From: Bifidobacteriaceae bacterium
Lineage (GTDB): Bacteria > Actinomycetota > Actinomycetes > Actinomycetales > Bifidobacteriaceae
Assembly (NCBI GenBank): GCA_022650895.1
Contig: JALCQC010000006.1
Span: 45,991-109,990, forward strand
Reading direction: 5' to 3'
Length of the DNA stretch: 64,000 bases
The position numbers and the translations under genes were made by a program. Shown one piece after another: positions 31,793-42,746 of the stretch. The notes under the pieces were generated by a model, which saw only the letters and a list, made by a program, of their open reading frames with translations, searched no databases and was not told where the DNA came from. Every line of letters starts with the position of its first letter. Positions within the stretch are counted from its first letter, which is position 1.

Positions 31793-34693
31793 GTGGTAGC
31801 AGTACTTGACAAAGTTCTTCGTATGGGTGAGGGTCACCAGCTAAAGCGGCTTGAAGACGTCGCACGGCGCGTTAATGAACTCGAAGATGAGATCTCCGCG
31901 CTCTCAGACGACGAATTGAAGGCGCAGACGGGCAAGTTCAAAGAGCGGCTTGCCAAGGGGGAGACCCTTGACCAATTGATGCCTGAGGCTTTTGCAACGG
32001 TTCGTGAGGCGTCGAAACGAGTCCTCGGACAGCGTCACTTCGACGTTCAGCTCATGGGCGGCGCCGCCCTGCATTGGGGCAACATCGCCGAGATGAAGAC
32101 GGGTGAAGGCAAGACCTTGGTGGCCACCCTTCCAAGCTATCTGAATGCTCTTGAAGGCAAGGGCGTCCACGTAGTTACCGTCAACGACTATCTGGCGAGC
32201 TACCAGGCGGAGCTCATGGGTCGTATCTACCGTTTCCTGGGCATGTCGGTGGGGTGCATCATCACCGATCAGAAACCCGCCGAACGCAGGAAGCAATACA
32301 ACGCCGACATCACCTACGGAACCAACAACGAGTTTGGTTTCGACTATCTGCGTGACAACATGGCATGGGAAAAGTCCGACTTGGTGCAGCGCGAGCATCA
32401 CTTCGCCATCGTCGACGAGGTCGATTCGATCCTCATCGACGAGGCGCGTACGCCACTCATCATCTCTGGTCCGGCAGAGGGGGATGTCACCCGCTGGTAT
32501 CGTCAGTTCGCCAAGCTCGTTCCAACCCTCAAGCGTGATGAAGACTACGAAGTCGACGAGAAGAAGAAGGTCGTCGGAATTCTCGAGCCAGGCATCTCCA
32601 AGGTCGAGGATTATCTGGGCATCGACAACCTCTACGAGCCCAGCAACACCGCACTGATCGGCTATCTCAACAACGCCATCAAGGCGAAGGAACTCTTCAT
32701 CCGCGACAAGGACTACGTTGTCTCCGGCGGTGAAGTCATGATCGTCGACGAACACACCGGTCGTATGCTTCCGGGGCGTCGCTACAACGAAGGCCTGCAC
32801 CAGGCCATCGAGGCAAAGGAGGGCGTTGAGGTCAAGGCCGAGAACCAGACCTTCGCCACCGTCACGCTGCAGAACTACTTCCGTATGTACGACAAGCTCG
32901 CGGGTATGACGGGTACTGCGGAAACCGAAGCCGCGGAGTTCATGCAGACCTACAAGTTGGGCGTGCTCCCCATTCCGACGAACAAGCCGATGATCCGCAA
33001 GGACAAGGACGACTTGATCTACCGCACGAAGAAGGAAAAGCTTGCGGCCATCGTCAAGGATGTCGCAGGACGTTACAAGAAGGGGCAGCCGGTACTTCTC
33101 GGTACCGCCTCCGTCGAGTCCTCCGAGGTTGTTTCCTCACTCCTTGACGTCGCCAAGATTCCGCACACCGTTCTCAACGCAAAGCAGCACGGACGCGAGG
33201 CCGCAGTGGTTGCGGTCGCCGGTCGCAAAGGCGCCATCACGGTGGCCACCAACATGGCTGGTCGTGGTACGGATATCATGCTCGGCGGAAACGTCGAATT
33301 CCTGGCAGACCAAGAACTGAAGAAGCAGGGATACTCCACCGAGGACACTCCGGAGGAATACGAGAAACTGTGGGGACCCACGCTTGAGAAGATCAAGCAG
33401 CAGGTCAAGGCAGAGCACGAGGAAGTCAAGGAACTCGGTGGTCTGTACGTTCTGGGTACGGAGCGCCACGAGTCCCGGCGCATTGACAACCAGCTGCGCG
33501 GCCGTTCCGGACGTCAGGGAGACCCCGGCGAATCCCGCTTCTACCTGTCTCTTGAAGACGACCTCATGCGTCTGTTCAACACGCAGCTTGTCGCCCGCGT
33601 CATGAGCAAGGGAATGCCCGAAGGCGAGCCCATCGAATCAAAGGCCGTCTCGAAGGGTGTGCGCAACGCTCAGAAGGCCGTCGAATCCCGCAACTACGAG
33701 ATTCGTAAGAACGTGCTGAAGTATGACGATGTCATGAACAAGCAGCGCGAGGTCATTTACGCAGAACGCCAGGCAGTGCTCAAGGGCGAGGATATCTCCG
33801 AGGACATCACCAAGTTCCTGGAAGACACGATTTCCTCCTATATCAAGGGAGCAACACGCGGTTCCGATAAGCCTGCGAATTGGGATCTAGACGAGCTGTG
33901 GAAAGCCATCGGAACGATCTATCCGATTTCAGTGGACGTTGACGAGGCGAAAGAAGCCATCAAGAAGCTGAAGCATGATGCCGCCTCCGACAAGCTCAAG
34001 GAGCTCATCACCGAGGACGCCAAAAAGCAGTACGTGGAGAGGGAAGAGAAGTTCGGCTCCGACCTCATGCGTCAGCTCGAGTGCCGCGTCGTTCTTGCAG
34101 TACTCGACCGCAAGTGGCGCGAGCACCTCTACGAGATGGACTACCTCAAGGACGGTATCGGTCTGCGCGGCATGGGTCAGCGTGACCCGCTGGTTGAGTA
34201 TCAGCGCGAAGGTTACCAGATGTACAACTCCATGGTCGAAGCCATCAAGGAAGAAGCTATCCAGCTACTGTTCCAGCTCGATGTCCAGCAAGTGCAGCAG
34301 ACCACTGAACAGGAGCAGCAAGAGCAGTCCGAAGAGGCTTCTCAGACCACTGCAAGTGGTCCCACGGATCCCGACGCCAGTGCGACCGGTGACATCGATG
34401 ACGTCGCTGAAACAGACAACGCGGAGACGGCCCACGAAGATACCAAGACAGCAGAGCATGTGAGCGCACCTGCCGATGGCACGAAAGCCGATACCCAGAA
34501 ACCGGGAATTGTCGGTCCCGCGCCCATGACGCACGCGGATGAGAAGGTTCCCGCCTCCCGTCGTCCAAAGTCGGAAGAGCTGCGGTCCCCATGGTCAGAT
34601 GGCCGTGTGTTCCCCGGAACGCCGAAGAACGCGCCATGCCCCTGCGGATCTGGCCGCAAGTACAAGATGTGCCATGGTCGCAACGAAAAGTGA
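31793..34693 (+). CDS. secA: Preprotein translocase subunit SecA (GTG start)
   Basis: [48 protein letters not shown]; zinc-binding C-terminus [14 protein letters not shown]. Confidence 0.95.
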   Translation: MVAVLDKVLRMGEGHQLKRLEDVARRVNELEDEISALSDDELKAQTGKFKERLAKGETLDQLMPEAFATVREASKRVLGQRHFDVQLMGGAALHWGNIAEMKTGEGKTLVATLPSYLNALEGKGVHVVTVNDYLASYQAELMGRIYRFLGMSVGCIITDQKPAERRKQYNADITYGTNNEFGFDYLRDNMAWEKSDLVQREHHFAIVDEVDSILIDEARTPLIISGPAEGDVTRWYRQFAKLVPTLKRDEDYEVDEKKKVVGILEPGISKVEDYLGIDNLYEPSNTALIGYLNNAIKAKELFIRDKDYVVSGGEVMIVDEHTGRMLPGRRYNEGLHQAIEAKEGVEVKAENQTFATVTLQNYFRMYDKLAGMTGTAETEAAEFMQTYKLGVLPIPTNKPMIRKDKDDLIYRTKKEKLAAIVKDVAGRYKKGQPVLLGTASVESSEVVSSLLDVAKIPHTVLNAKQHGREAAVVAVAGRKGAITVATNMAGRGTDIMLGGNVEFLADQELKKQGYSTEDTPEEYEKLWGPTLEKIKQQVKAEHEEVKELGGLYVLGTERHESRRIDNQLRGRSGRQGDPGESRFYLSLEDDLMRLFNTQLVARVMSKGMPEGEPIESKAVSKGVRNAQKAVESRNYEIRKNVLKYDDVMNKQREVIYAERQAVLKGEDISEDITKFLEDTISSYIKGATRGSDKPANWDLDELWKAIGTIYPISVDVDEAKEAIKKLKHDAASDKLKELITEDAKKQYVEREEKFGSDLMRQLECRVVLAVLDRKWREHLYEMDYLKDGIGLRGMGQRDPLVEYQREGYQMYNSMVEAIKEEAIQLLFQLDVQQVQQTTEQEQQEQSEEASQTTASGPTDPDASATGDIDDVAETDNAETAHEDTKTAEHVSAPADGTKADTQKPGIVGPAPMTHADEKVPASRRPKSEELRSPWSDGRVFPGTPKNAPCPCGSGRKYKMCHGRNEK

Positions 34694-34710
34694 GTGACCA
34701 TAAATAGCCT

Positions 34711-34736
34711 CGACCCGCCACAATAACGGCGGGTCG
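34711..34736 (+). terminator. Hairpin after secA
   Basis: CGACCCGCC acaataac GGCGGGTCG. Confidence 0.6.
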
Positions 34737-34800
34737 TGTCATTATAGAGGGCATCCGCAGGACGAGGGTCTGTGCGGCAAGCAAACAACAAGGAGCAATT

Positions 34801-35868
34801 ATGTCCGAACCATTCACATGGAAGTCGATTCTGTCATCGCTCGCTTCAGGCGAGCATCTGAGTTTCGAGCAGTCCGAGTGGTTCATGAACGACCTGATGG
34901 ACGGCAACGCTTCCTCGATTCCAGTGGCGGCGGTCTTGGCGTCCCAGCAGGCCCTTGGCTTGACCCCTCAGGAAGTCGCGGGGGCTGCGAAGGCGATGGT
35001 GGAGCATGCCGTTCCTTTGAAGATTTCAGGCAACACCACCGATATCGTGGGAACCGGTGGCGACCACGCATCTACGGTGAATCTTTCGACCATGGGTTCC
35101 ATTGCCGCGGCGGCAGCGGGCGTCAAGATCGTGAAACACGGCAACCGTGCCGCAAGCTCCAAGTCGGGTGCTGCGGACTGCCTTGAGGCGCTGGGTCTTC
35201 CCCTTGACCTTCATCCAGACGATGTGGTTGCTGTGGGGGAGAAGATCGGGATCACATTTGCCTTCGCAAAGACTTTCCATCCTGCGATGCGCTTCGCGGG
35301 TCCGATTCGTTCGGAATTGGGAATCCCGACGGTCTTCAATTTGCTGGGCCCCCTGACCAACCCGGCACGTCCGGCTCACATTGCAGTAGGTGTGGCAGAT
35401 CGCACATTGTCTCCCATGGTTTCCGAGGTTTTCGCAAGCCGGCATCAGGATGGTCTCGTTTTCACTTCCCATGAGGGTCTTGACGAGATGGCTCCCACGG
35501 GCCCGGTCTCTGTCTGGGAGATTCGCGACGGCGAGGTCGCCGTCAGCGACTTCGATCCGGTTGAGGAACTGGGACTCAAGAAGATAGCCGTCGCCGATCT
35601 GCGTGGAGGAATGCCCGATTTCAACGCCCAGGTTGTCCGCGATTTCCTGAAGGGTAAGCCGGTCAGCTCCCGTGAGACCGCTCTGCTGAACGCCGCGGCG
35701 GCAATCGTGGCGGATCATAGCTTGCTCTCACATCCTCAGGCAACGCTGACGGAGAGATTCCAGGAGGCATATCAGCTGGCAGAGAACGCTGTTGATTCGG
35801 GTGCCGCTGCCCATCTTCTCGATGAGTGGATTAGCTACGCGAAGGAATTGAAGGCTGCAAGGGCGTAA
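34801..35868 (+). CDS. trpD: Anthranilate phosphoribosyltransferase
   Basis: DIVGTGGDHASTVNLSTMGSIAAAAAGVKIVKHGNRAASSKSGAADCLEALG. Confidence 0.92.
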   Translation: MSEPFTWKSILSSLASGEHLSFEQSEWFMNDLMDGNASSIPVAAVLASQQALGLTPQEVAGAAKAMVEHAVPLKISGNTTDIVGTGGDHASTVNLSTMGSIAAAAAGVKIVKHGNRAASSKSGAADCLEALGLPLDLHPDDVVAVGEKIGITFAFAKTFHPAMRFAGPIRSELGIPTVFNLLGPLTNPARPAHIAVGVADRTLSPMVSEVFASRHQDGLVFTSHEGLDEMAPTGPVSVWEIRDGEVAVSDFDPVEELGLKKIAVADLRGGMPDFNAQVVRDFLKGKPVSSRETALLNAAAAIVADHSLLSHPQATLTERFQEAYQLAENAVDSGAAAHLLDEWISYAKELKAARA

Positions 35869-35937
35869 TTGCGCGGTTGTCGGTGCCTGTGCAGTGGCTT
35901 TGGAAAAGACCAAGACTGAAAACGTTTGCATAACCTC

Positions 35938-35978
35938 AGTACCTGAGGCCTCCGACCAAGTCGGAGGCCTCAGGTACT
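35938..35978. terminator. 19-bp perfect hairpin with CAA triloop between trpD and the ROK kinase
   Basis: AGTACCTGAGGCCTCCGAC caa GTCGGAGGCCTCAGGTACT. Confidence 0.6.
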
Positions 35979-36000
35979 CTTATAGAGTCATTTGAACGTT

Positions 36001-36012
36001 AAACGCGCGTTT
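36001..36012. promoter_or_regulatory. Palindrome AAACGCGCGTTT, possible LacI-type operator upstream of the ROK kinase
   Basis: Perfect 12-bp palindrome 47 bp before the start codon. Confidence 0.35.
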
Positions 36013-36058
36013 TTTGAGGCGTTGTCGCATCAAGAACACGCAGAGGTTGGGAGTAGTA

Positions 36059-37042
36059 ATGCACACGCTTGCAATCGATATTGGTGGTACGAAGATCGCT
36101 GCAGGAATTTTCGACGAAGAGGATAAGATTCAACGTCGTTGGCAGATTCCCACTCCGACGACGTCGGAGGGCATTGATGCCCAACTCGCTAATCTGTACC
36201 GCGAAGCAAAGGAAGAGGCTCCCGATATTTCCGGCATCGGTATTTCCGCTGCAGGAAATGTGGAGGGCGATCGCCGTACGGTGAGTTTCTCCGCGAACAT
36301 TCCGACATGGATTCACTATCCGTTGGCCGATAAGCTTGAGGCTCTTATCGATCACGAATGTCCTGTGGTCGTAGAGAACGACGCCAACTGCGCCGGGTGG
36401 GGCGAATATATCTGCGGCGCCGGTAAGGGCAGTAAAAACATGGTGATGCTGACGGTGGGCACCGGCCTTGGTGGTGCCATCGTCATCAACGGTGAACTCT
36501 ATCGCGGTTCCTTCGGCATGGCCGCGGAGGCTGGGCATCTTCCCATGGTTCCGGACGGAGACACCTGCGGCTGTGGTCTGCGTGGCTGCGCCGAGCGCTA
36601 TACCTCCGGTTCCGCACTTGAGCGTTTCGCTCGTTCCGCAATTCGGCGCTGGCCTGACAAGTCGGATCGTCTGATGGAACTCGCCGGTGGTAACGTCCAC
36701 GATCTGCGTGGACAGATGGTCTCTCAGGCAGCAAAAGAAGGCGACGACCTTGCCCTCTATGCTTTCGGAAAGATCGGCGAATGGTTGGGACGCACCATGT
36801 CGGCGCTTGCGGCCGTTCTTGATCCAGACCGCTTTGTTGTCGGCGGTGGAGTGGTTTCCATCGGTGACATTCTGCTTGAGCCCGCTCGCTACAACTACGT
36901 CCGTTTCCTCGAAGCCGCCGCCTACCGCCCGCACGCAGACATTCTGGCTGCTGCCGCTGGTCCGGACGCCGGAATGGTGGGTGTTGCGGATCTCGCACTT
37001 CGCGAGGCACGTGCACAGGGGGAGTCTCAGATTAACGCTTAG
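36059..37042 (+). CDS. glk: ROK-family glucokinase
   Basis: LAIDIGGTKIAAGIFD, VVENDANCAGWGEY, EAGHLPMVPDGDTCGCGLRGCAERYTSG zinc motif. Confidence 0.85.
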   Translation: MHTLAIDIGGTKIAAGIFDEEDKIQRRWQIPTPTTSEGIDAQLANLYREAKEEAPDISGIGISAAGNVEGDRRTVSFSANIPTWIHYPLADKLEALIDHECPVVVENDANCAGWGEYICGAGKGSKNMVMLTVGTGLGGAIVINGELYRGSFGMAAEAGHLPMVPDGDTCGCGLRGCAERYTSGSALERFARSAIRRWPDKSDRLMELAGGNVHDLRGQMVSQAAKEGDDLALYAFGKIGEWLGRTMSALAAVLDPDRFVVGGGVVSIGDILLEPARYNYVRFLEAAAYRPHADILAAAAGPDAGMVGVADLALREARAQGESQINA

Positions 37043-37111
37043 CGGGTGTGCCGGAATCTCTGTGAATCGTAGAAAGAATCATAGAAAGAGATAAACCGAT
37101 AAAGCTGTGAT

Positions 37112-37159
37112 GAGGAGAGGGTGGACAGCGGTCATCATGACACTGTCCACCCTCTCCTC
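37112..37159. terminator. 17-bp hairpin between convergent glk and DUF3040 genes
   Basis: GAGGAGAGGGTGGACAG...CTGTCCACCCTCTCCTC. Confidence 0.75.
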
Positions 37160-37187
37160 TTATGTTCTGCACGCGATTTTTTAGCTT

Positions 37188-37706
37188 CTATACCCGGGCT
37201 CCATCGTCGAAGGGATCGTCGCGAGTCTCGCTATGACCGCGAAGCCTGGTGAAAAGACCCACAGCGCCGATAAGAGTGAGGACTCCGCTGATGGTTGCCA
37301 ACACGGGAGCGATGCTGGGGAAGAAGACCACGAGTATCAGTCCGAGGACACCGATGAGGGTCATGATCGCAAAGACGACGGTGCCTTTGCGCATTGAACC
37401 GATGTCCGGTGGACCGGGTGTGAAAGTGTTGTCGCCCAACGCATCATCCACATCGAGCCAGCTGTTCTGAAAATCGCGCGGACCCTTTCCGGCACCACCA
37501 GGACGGACGAAGGAATCATTGGTGAGGTCCTTCGCGTCGAGGAGCTTCTGTTTTTCCTCTTTTTCTGCATGTTTTTCAAACTTTCGAGCGGCACGCGATT
37601 TTTCGAGATCGCTGAGCTCCGAGGAATGGGTCGAAAGAAAATCCTCCCACTCCGAACCGTCATTTGGCTGCTGGTGAGAGTCGTTGGTATCCTTGTTCGC
37701 GGTCAT
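37188..37706 (-). CDS. Small membrane protein, DUF3040-like
   Basis: 172 aa, two TM segments, acidic N-terminus including LSDLEKSRAARKFEKHAEKE. Confidence 0.5.
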   Translation of the reverse strand: MTANKDTNDSHQQPNDGSEWEDFLSTHSSELSDLEKSRAARKFEKHAEKEEKQKLLDAKDLTNDSFVRPGGAGKGPRDFQNSWLDVDDALGDNTFTPGPPDIGSMRKGTVVFAIMTLIGVLGLILVVFFPSIAPVLATISGVLTLIGAVGLFTRLRGHSETRDDPFDDGARV

Positions 37707-37773
37707 ACCTCTACTCTAAACGTTCATCTTGAAACAATGACCGTCATGATGAGTTATCAGAAAAGAGTGCTTC

Positions 37774-38490
37774 GTGTATTGGTTCTATGTCGGGTTGCTC
37801 GGTCCGTTGGCGCGTCTATGGTTTACCCCTACCATCAAGGGGCTTGAGAACGTTCCGAAAGAGGGTCCGGCGATCATCGCGTCGAATCATCTTGCCGCCA
37901 TCGACGATGCGATCATTCCACTTGTCACCCCGCGCATGGTGCATTTCATGGGCAAAGCCGAGTATTTCACGGGCAAAGGCATCAAGGGCAAGCTCAAGAA
38001 GTTCTTTTTCACCACCGCAGGCGTTTTCCCTGTCGACCGCTCGGGAGGTACGAAGGCGTTGGGTGCGTTGGAATCAGCCCGTGAGATTCTCGAGGACGGT
38101 AAGTTGTTCGGAATCCACCCCGAGGGCACCCGCAGCCCTGATGGCAATCTGTACCGTGGCCACACCGGTGTGGCGCGGCTCGCCTTCGAAACCGGAGCCC
38201 CCATCATCCCGGTCGCGTTGACGGGAACGGACAAGGCCCAGCCCACGGGGAAGGTTTTCCCTCAACGTCACCATTGCACCATCACGTACGGGGAACCCAT
38301 CGTGGTGGAGAAGAAGCCGGCCGATCAACTGACGCATGAGGAAATCCGTGATCTCACTGACACGATGATGGCGAAGATCGGCGAGATGAGCGGACAGAAG
38401 TACATCGATATGTATGCCCAGGTCAAGAAGAAGCAGCTCAAAGAGGCGCGTGCGCAGGCCGAGGCGCAGCAGCAGTCACCGGTCGAATAG
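37774..38490 (+). CDS. plsC: 1-acyl-sn-glycerol-3-phosphate acyltransferase
   Basis: ASNHLAAIDDAIIP and GIHPEGTRSPDGNLYRGHTGVARLAF motifs. Confidence 0.88.
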   Translation: MYWFYVGLLGPLARLWFTPTIKGLENVPKEGPAIIASNHLAAIDDAIIPLVTPRMVHFMGKAEYFTGKGIKGKLKKFFFTTAGVFPVDRSGGTKALGALESAREILEDGKLFGIHPEGTRSPDGNLYRGHTGVARLAFETGAPIIPVALTGTDKAQPTGKVFPQRHHCTITYGEPIVVEKKPADQLTHEEIRDLTDTMMAKIGEMSGQKYIDMYAQVKKKQLKEARAQAEAQQQSPVE

Positions 38491-38491
38491 A

Positions 38492-40570
38492 TTAGACGAT
38501 CGTTAGCGTTACCGTGGTCGCCTTTCCGGAGGAGTCGCGCAACCGCACCTTTTCTCCTCCATCCGGTGACTGTCTCAGCACCATATGGAGAGTCTCGCTC
38601 TGCAGAGGAAGCGATATCTTGACTTTCAGGCCGAGGCCTTCTAGTTTCTTCACCGCCTCGTCCTTGGAGGTTCCCACCAGACTTGGCATCTCAACGGTCT
38701 CTGGTCCCTTCGAAACTGTGAGAGTCACCTCGTCTCCCCAGTGAGCCGTCGCGTTCTCGGAAGGCTCGGAGGAGATGACGGAACCGGAGGCGATGGAGTC
38801 CGAAAAGTCTTTTTTCACCGTCACCTTCAACTGAAGGGCCTCGAGCGCCTGAGTGGCATCGTCTTCCGATTTTCCTGCCAGCTGTGGTATCTCAACGGGT
38901 TTGGGACCCTGCGAAACCGTCACCGTGATCTCTGCATTGTGCGCCAGGGTTGTTCCCGGCTGCACTGATGAGGAGATGGCGCAGCCCTTGTCTGCGTCAA
39001 GACTGTATTCCTTCTTGACGGTGAGATTGGTGAATCCCAGTGAGTTCAGTGCATCTTCGGCGTCGGGCGTCGCATCGCAATCAAGCAGATCCGTGGGGAC
39101 GGTGAGTTTCTCGATTCCCTTTGACACCACGAGCCTGAGCTGTCCTCCACGCCGTGTCACATGTCCCTCAACGTCGGGATTTGCGCTGATGATCTTGCCG
39201 TCGGCGATGGTGTCGGAGTATTTCTCCGTGGTGGTGTAGTCGATGCCGAGTGCGGTGAGGGTCTGCTTATAGTGGGAGTATGAAGCGCCCGTGAGTGTGC
39301 AGCTCTGCTCGGTGCAGGGCTTGTCGGAGGCTTCAGGAACAGTCCAGTAGCTGCCCGGACCCCAGAACCACCACCAGATAACGCCCCCCGCAACAACTGC
39401 TGCGATGGCGGCGACGAGGCCGATGATGAGTCCACGCCGTTTTTTTCCGTTTTTTGTGTTGGTTTTCTTGGCTTTCCCTGTTTTTCCGATGGTAGGAGGG
39501 TATGGCGGCTGAACCGTTTTCTCCGGGGCTTCAGGATTCCTTTCCATTACGGAGGTGTGTTCGACCACCGGCGTGCCCGTGGAGTGAAGGAACTCCTCGG
39601 TGGGTTTCTCCTGAGTGTTGGGCGGAGGAGTGAGAGAGGTGGTTGCGTCAGAAGTGTCGGAAGCTGTTGATGACTGTCCTGTGACCAGCGGGGTGAACTT
39701 GTAGAACAGATCCTTCCTTGGAATCAAGGCTGCGGTCTCTTGAAGTTCCTTCAGGGCTTGGGAGGCATCGTTGGGGCGTTTCTGCGGGTCACGCGCGTCG
39801 AGACGTGAAATGAAATCGATGAGTGGCTTGGGAAAGTTTCCTCCGTGGTCGGCCAGTGACGGAACATCGTCATGGACATGCTTGAAAACCATCGTGATGG
39901 GGTTGTCGGAGGTGAAGGGAACCGACCCCGTGAGCATTTCGTACCCCATGACGCCAACGGAATAAAGATCTCCCTGAGGTGTCGCTTTGTTGGATTCGAT
40001 CATCTCCGGTGCGAGGTAGGCCGCAGTTCCGAGCAAGAGGCCCGTCGTTCCCATGGTGGCGTCGGAAACCGCCTTCGCCAGGCCAAAATCAGTGATCTGC
40101 ACATGCCCACGCGAGTTGATGAGAATGTTCTCGGGTTTGATGTCGCGATGCACAAGGCCCGCCTGATGGGCAGTGGCGAGACCGTCAAGTGTCTCGGAAA
40201 GAATGCGAAGAGTGTCACGAACGGAAAAAGTGGGGTTGCGTTCCATGGATTCGCGCAGATTCACACCATGGACGTACTCCATCACAATGTATTGAAGCCC
40301 GTCGAATTCTCCGGTGTCATAGACCTGAACGATGTGGGGGTTCGACAAGGCAGCTGCTGACTTTGCCTCCGCATGGAAGCGATGGAGAAATTGCTCGCGG
40401 TGCGGTCCCTGTGCCAGCTGTGAGTGGATGATTTTGATGGCGACGGTGCGTTCAAGACGTGAGTCCTGGGCAAGGTAGACGCTGGCCATCCCACCGTCGG
40501 CGATCCGCCGGGTGATGGTGTACCTGTTCTCCAGTACTCTGCCGACGCGCGGATCTTCCACTTCACTCAT
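38492..40570 (-). CDS. pknB: Serine/threonine protein kinase with PASTA repeats
   Basis: GGMASVYLAQD, LVHRDIKPENILI, ITDFGLAKA; single TM and multiple PASTA domains. Confidence 0.92.
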   Translation of the reverse strand: MSEVEDPRVGRVLENRYTITRRIADGGMASVYLAQDSRLERTVAIKIIHSQLAQGPHREQFLHRFHAEAKSAAALSNPHIVQVYDTGEFDGLQYIVMEYVHGVNLRESMERNPTFSVRDTLRILSETLDGLATAHQAGLVHRDIKPENILINSRGHVQITDFGLAKAVSDATMGTTGLLLGTAAYLAPEMIESNKATPQGDLYSVGVMGYEMLTGSVPFTSDNPITMVFKHVHDDVPSLADHGGNFPKPLIDFISRLDARDPQKRPNDASQALKELQETAALIPRKDLFYKFTPLVTGQSSTASDTSDATTSLTPPPNTQEKPTEEFLHSTGTPVVEHTSVMERNPEAPEKTVQPPYPPTIGKTGKAKKTNTKNGKKRRGLIIGLVAAIAAVVAGGVIWWWFWGPGSYWTVPEASDKPCTEQSCTLTGASYSHYKQTLTALGIDYTTTEKYSDTIADGKIISANPDVEGHVTRRGGQLRLVVSKGIEKLTVPTDLLDCDATPDAEDALNSLGFTNLTVKKEYSLDADKGCAISSSVQPGTTLAHNAEITVTVSQGPKPVEIPQLAGKSEDDATQALEALQLKVTVKKDFSDSIASGSVISSEPSENATAHWGDEVTLTVSKGPETVEMPSLVGTSKDEAVKKLEGLGLKVKISLPLQSETLHMVLRQSPDGGEKVRLRDSSGKATTVTLTIV

Positions 40571-40669
40571 AGGCACCATCGTAGAATGAGGTCTCCTTAA
40601 AACGGCGTGAGGGGAACGATTCTGATGAAATCTCCACCACCTCACCTGCCGACACGCTGAGATGGGTGT

Positions 40670-41839
40670 TCATCGGGTGTGAATCTGGGGCAGGAAAAGT
40701 CTGCTGGTATCGACAAGGCGAGAGGTGTCGGCGTCAGAGATTGCCAGCGAATCCTGCCAGACCGCTATTTCATCAGTGCTGCTGTTCCACAGAGTCTCGA
40801 TGCGGGCGAGGGAGCGTTCGATGGCACCGCTGCGTTCAAAAATATCGATGACGGGGGATATGTCGCCGTCATCTCGTGTCTCTCTCGAGTAGATATCCGT
40901 GAGCACCTTTCTGTCTGCTTCCGTGGAATAGGCCAAGGCGTCGGCAAGAAGCACGGTTCGTTTACCCTCCTTGATGTCGCCACCGAGAGGTTTGCCACTG
41001 GTTGAATGCTTTCGCTGTACGTCAATGAGATCGTCAGCGAGTTGGAATGCGGTCCCGAGAGGAGTCCCGATGCGCTGTGCCCACGTTTTGGCAGTGTCGG
41101 GTGCGAATCCGGCACAGATGAAACCGAGTCGCAGCGGTGCGATGGTGGTGTAGCTCGCGGTTTTCCAACGGAAAACGGACAGGCAGTTCTTGATGATGAG
41201 ATCGGGACGGTCGAGGGGGACCGCGGTATCCGCCACGTCGAGGACTTGGCCGATCTCGACTTCTTTCTGCATATCGAGAAAAGCGGTGACGACGGCTTCA
41301 TGAAGCAGGGCCGGGCCGGTCGCAGCCGCCTGCGACACGACGCCGAGACTCATCGTGGCGAGGAGATCGCCCAGCATGATGCCAAGTCCGGTGCCGACGT
41401 CTTCGCAGGTCTGATGCTGTGTATGAGGAATGTTTGAAAGAGGAGATGTCGCATTGATTGAGCTGGCGAAACTGCGGAAGACGGTGCTCAGACCTTTATG
41501 TGCTGCAGGTACACCTCTCCGTGTGTCAGAGTCGTCGATGATGTCGTCATGCACCAGAGCACCGGTTTGGAAAATCTCGATGGCACAGGCAATATCGATA
41601 ATAGCCTGATCGGTCAGCGACAAATCTCCCGAATTCCCGGAAGCCACGGTCCCCGCCGCGAGGGTGAGAAGCGCTCGCAGTCTTTTCCCGCCCTCGCTCG
41701 AATGCAAAGCCTGTTCGATGACCCCACGCATCAGGCCGGAGCTTGGCACGTCGTCAAGTGTGACGTGAGCCTGCTCCTTGATGAGTTCGGCAATCCTGGC
41801 GTCCACTGTCTGACGCACCGCATCGGTAGAGTTCTTCAT
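40670..41839 (-). CDS. Polyprenyl diphosphate synthase
   Basis: GGKRLRALL, LVHDDIIDDSDTRRG, FQLADDLIDV aspartate-rich motifs. Confidence 0.88.
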   Translation of the reverse strand: MKNSTDAVRQTVDARIAELIKEQAHVTLDDVPSSGLMRGVIEQALHSSEGGKRLRALLTLAAGTVASGNSGDLSLTDQAIIDIACAIEIFQTGALVHDDIIDDSDTRRGVPAAHKGLSTVFRSFASSINATSPLSNIPHTQHQTCEDVGTGLGIMLGDLLATMSLGVVSQAAATGPALLHEAVVTAFLDMQKEVEIGQVLDVADTAVPLDRPDLIIKNCLSVFRWKTASYTTIAPLRLGFICAGFAPDTAKTWAQRIGTPLGTAFQLADDLIDVQRKHSTSGKPLGGDIKEGKRTVLLADALAYSTEADRKVLTDIYSRETRDDGDISPVIDIFERSGAIERSLARIETLWNSSTDEIAVWQDSLAISDADTSRLVDTSRLFLPQIHTR

Positions 41840-41918
41840 CCCTTTGAGGGTAGTCCCATTCGACCACAATCCCGAAAAAGAAAGGGCTTCTGACAGATGA
41901 TCGACAAGAGTTACTCCT

Positions 41919-42617
41919 ATGAACACATCACTTTATGCAGCAACGCCGGCATCGCCGGCGAGTGCCACTGATTCCCCAGCCATCGAAGGCCTTGACGACA
42001 AGGCTCTGCGTGAGGCCATCGAAGATTTTCGAATCGCGCGCGCTTCCAAAGAAAGGACTGCGGCAGACGAAGAGTTTTTCGCGCCGCTTCTCTGCTTATG
42101 GAATCAACAGTTGCGCCATGACCCGGGAGAGGGGAAAGAGGAAGAATCGCACCGGTTGGTGGGACAGGAGCGGCGAAACTTTGTGCGTGACATAGCGATC
42201 GCCTTCAATGAATCGTTGGGAATGCGCGATGCCATGATACTGTCCGTGGTGTCGGAATTGGGGGAGAAGGCTCTCGTTAGCGCGGGGGTGAATGCCGCGA
42301 AGCAGGAGACGGCTCGTATGGTGAATACGACGCTCTCCAAGGTTTTCCGTTCAAAGACCATGGTTCCCGATTTCGAAAGATGCACCAGGGCTCTTGACCT
42401 TCTCATAGAAGTCCACACGCGGGTGCCGCGCCGCTACGCAGTCCAACCGTTGGCGGTCATGGCATACCTCCTCTGGTGGTCCGGAAAGAATGAGGAGGCC
42501 AGCGGAGCCGCTCTGCGTTGCCTCAGCATCGATGGAGAATGTACTTTGGCAGGGATAGTCTTAAGTGCCATTCGCTACCGGATATCTCCGGCATGGCAGG
42601 AGCGAGCTCGCTCATAG
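41919..42617 (+). CDS. DUF4192-like protein
   Basis: C-terminal LAVMAYLLWWSGKNEEASGAALRCLSIDGECTLAGIV resembles DUF4192. Confidence 0.6.
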   Translation: MNTSLYAATPASPASATDSPAIEGLDDKALREAIEDFRIARASKERTAADEEFFAPLLCLWNQQLRHDPGEGKEEESHRLVGQERRNFVRDIAIAFNESLGMRDAMILSVVSELGEKALVSAGVNAAKQETARMVNTTLSKVFRSKTMVPDFERCTRALDLLIEVHTRVPRRYAVQPLAVMAYLLWWSGKNEEASGAALRCLSIDGECTLAGIVLSAIRYRISPAWQERARS

Positions 42618-42746
42618 TCATTCCCTCCGAGAATTTCTCGGAAAAACGGGAATAATCGTCCCCACTGAATGGTTCACTCTTATAGGTGAAACTTGCACTT
42701 ACCCGTATTATGCCCAAAGTCGGGGAGTGCGTCTTCAGGAGGATAC

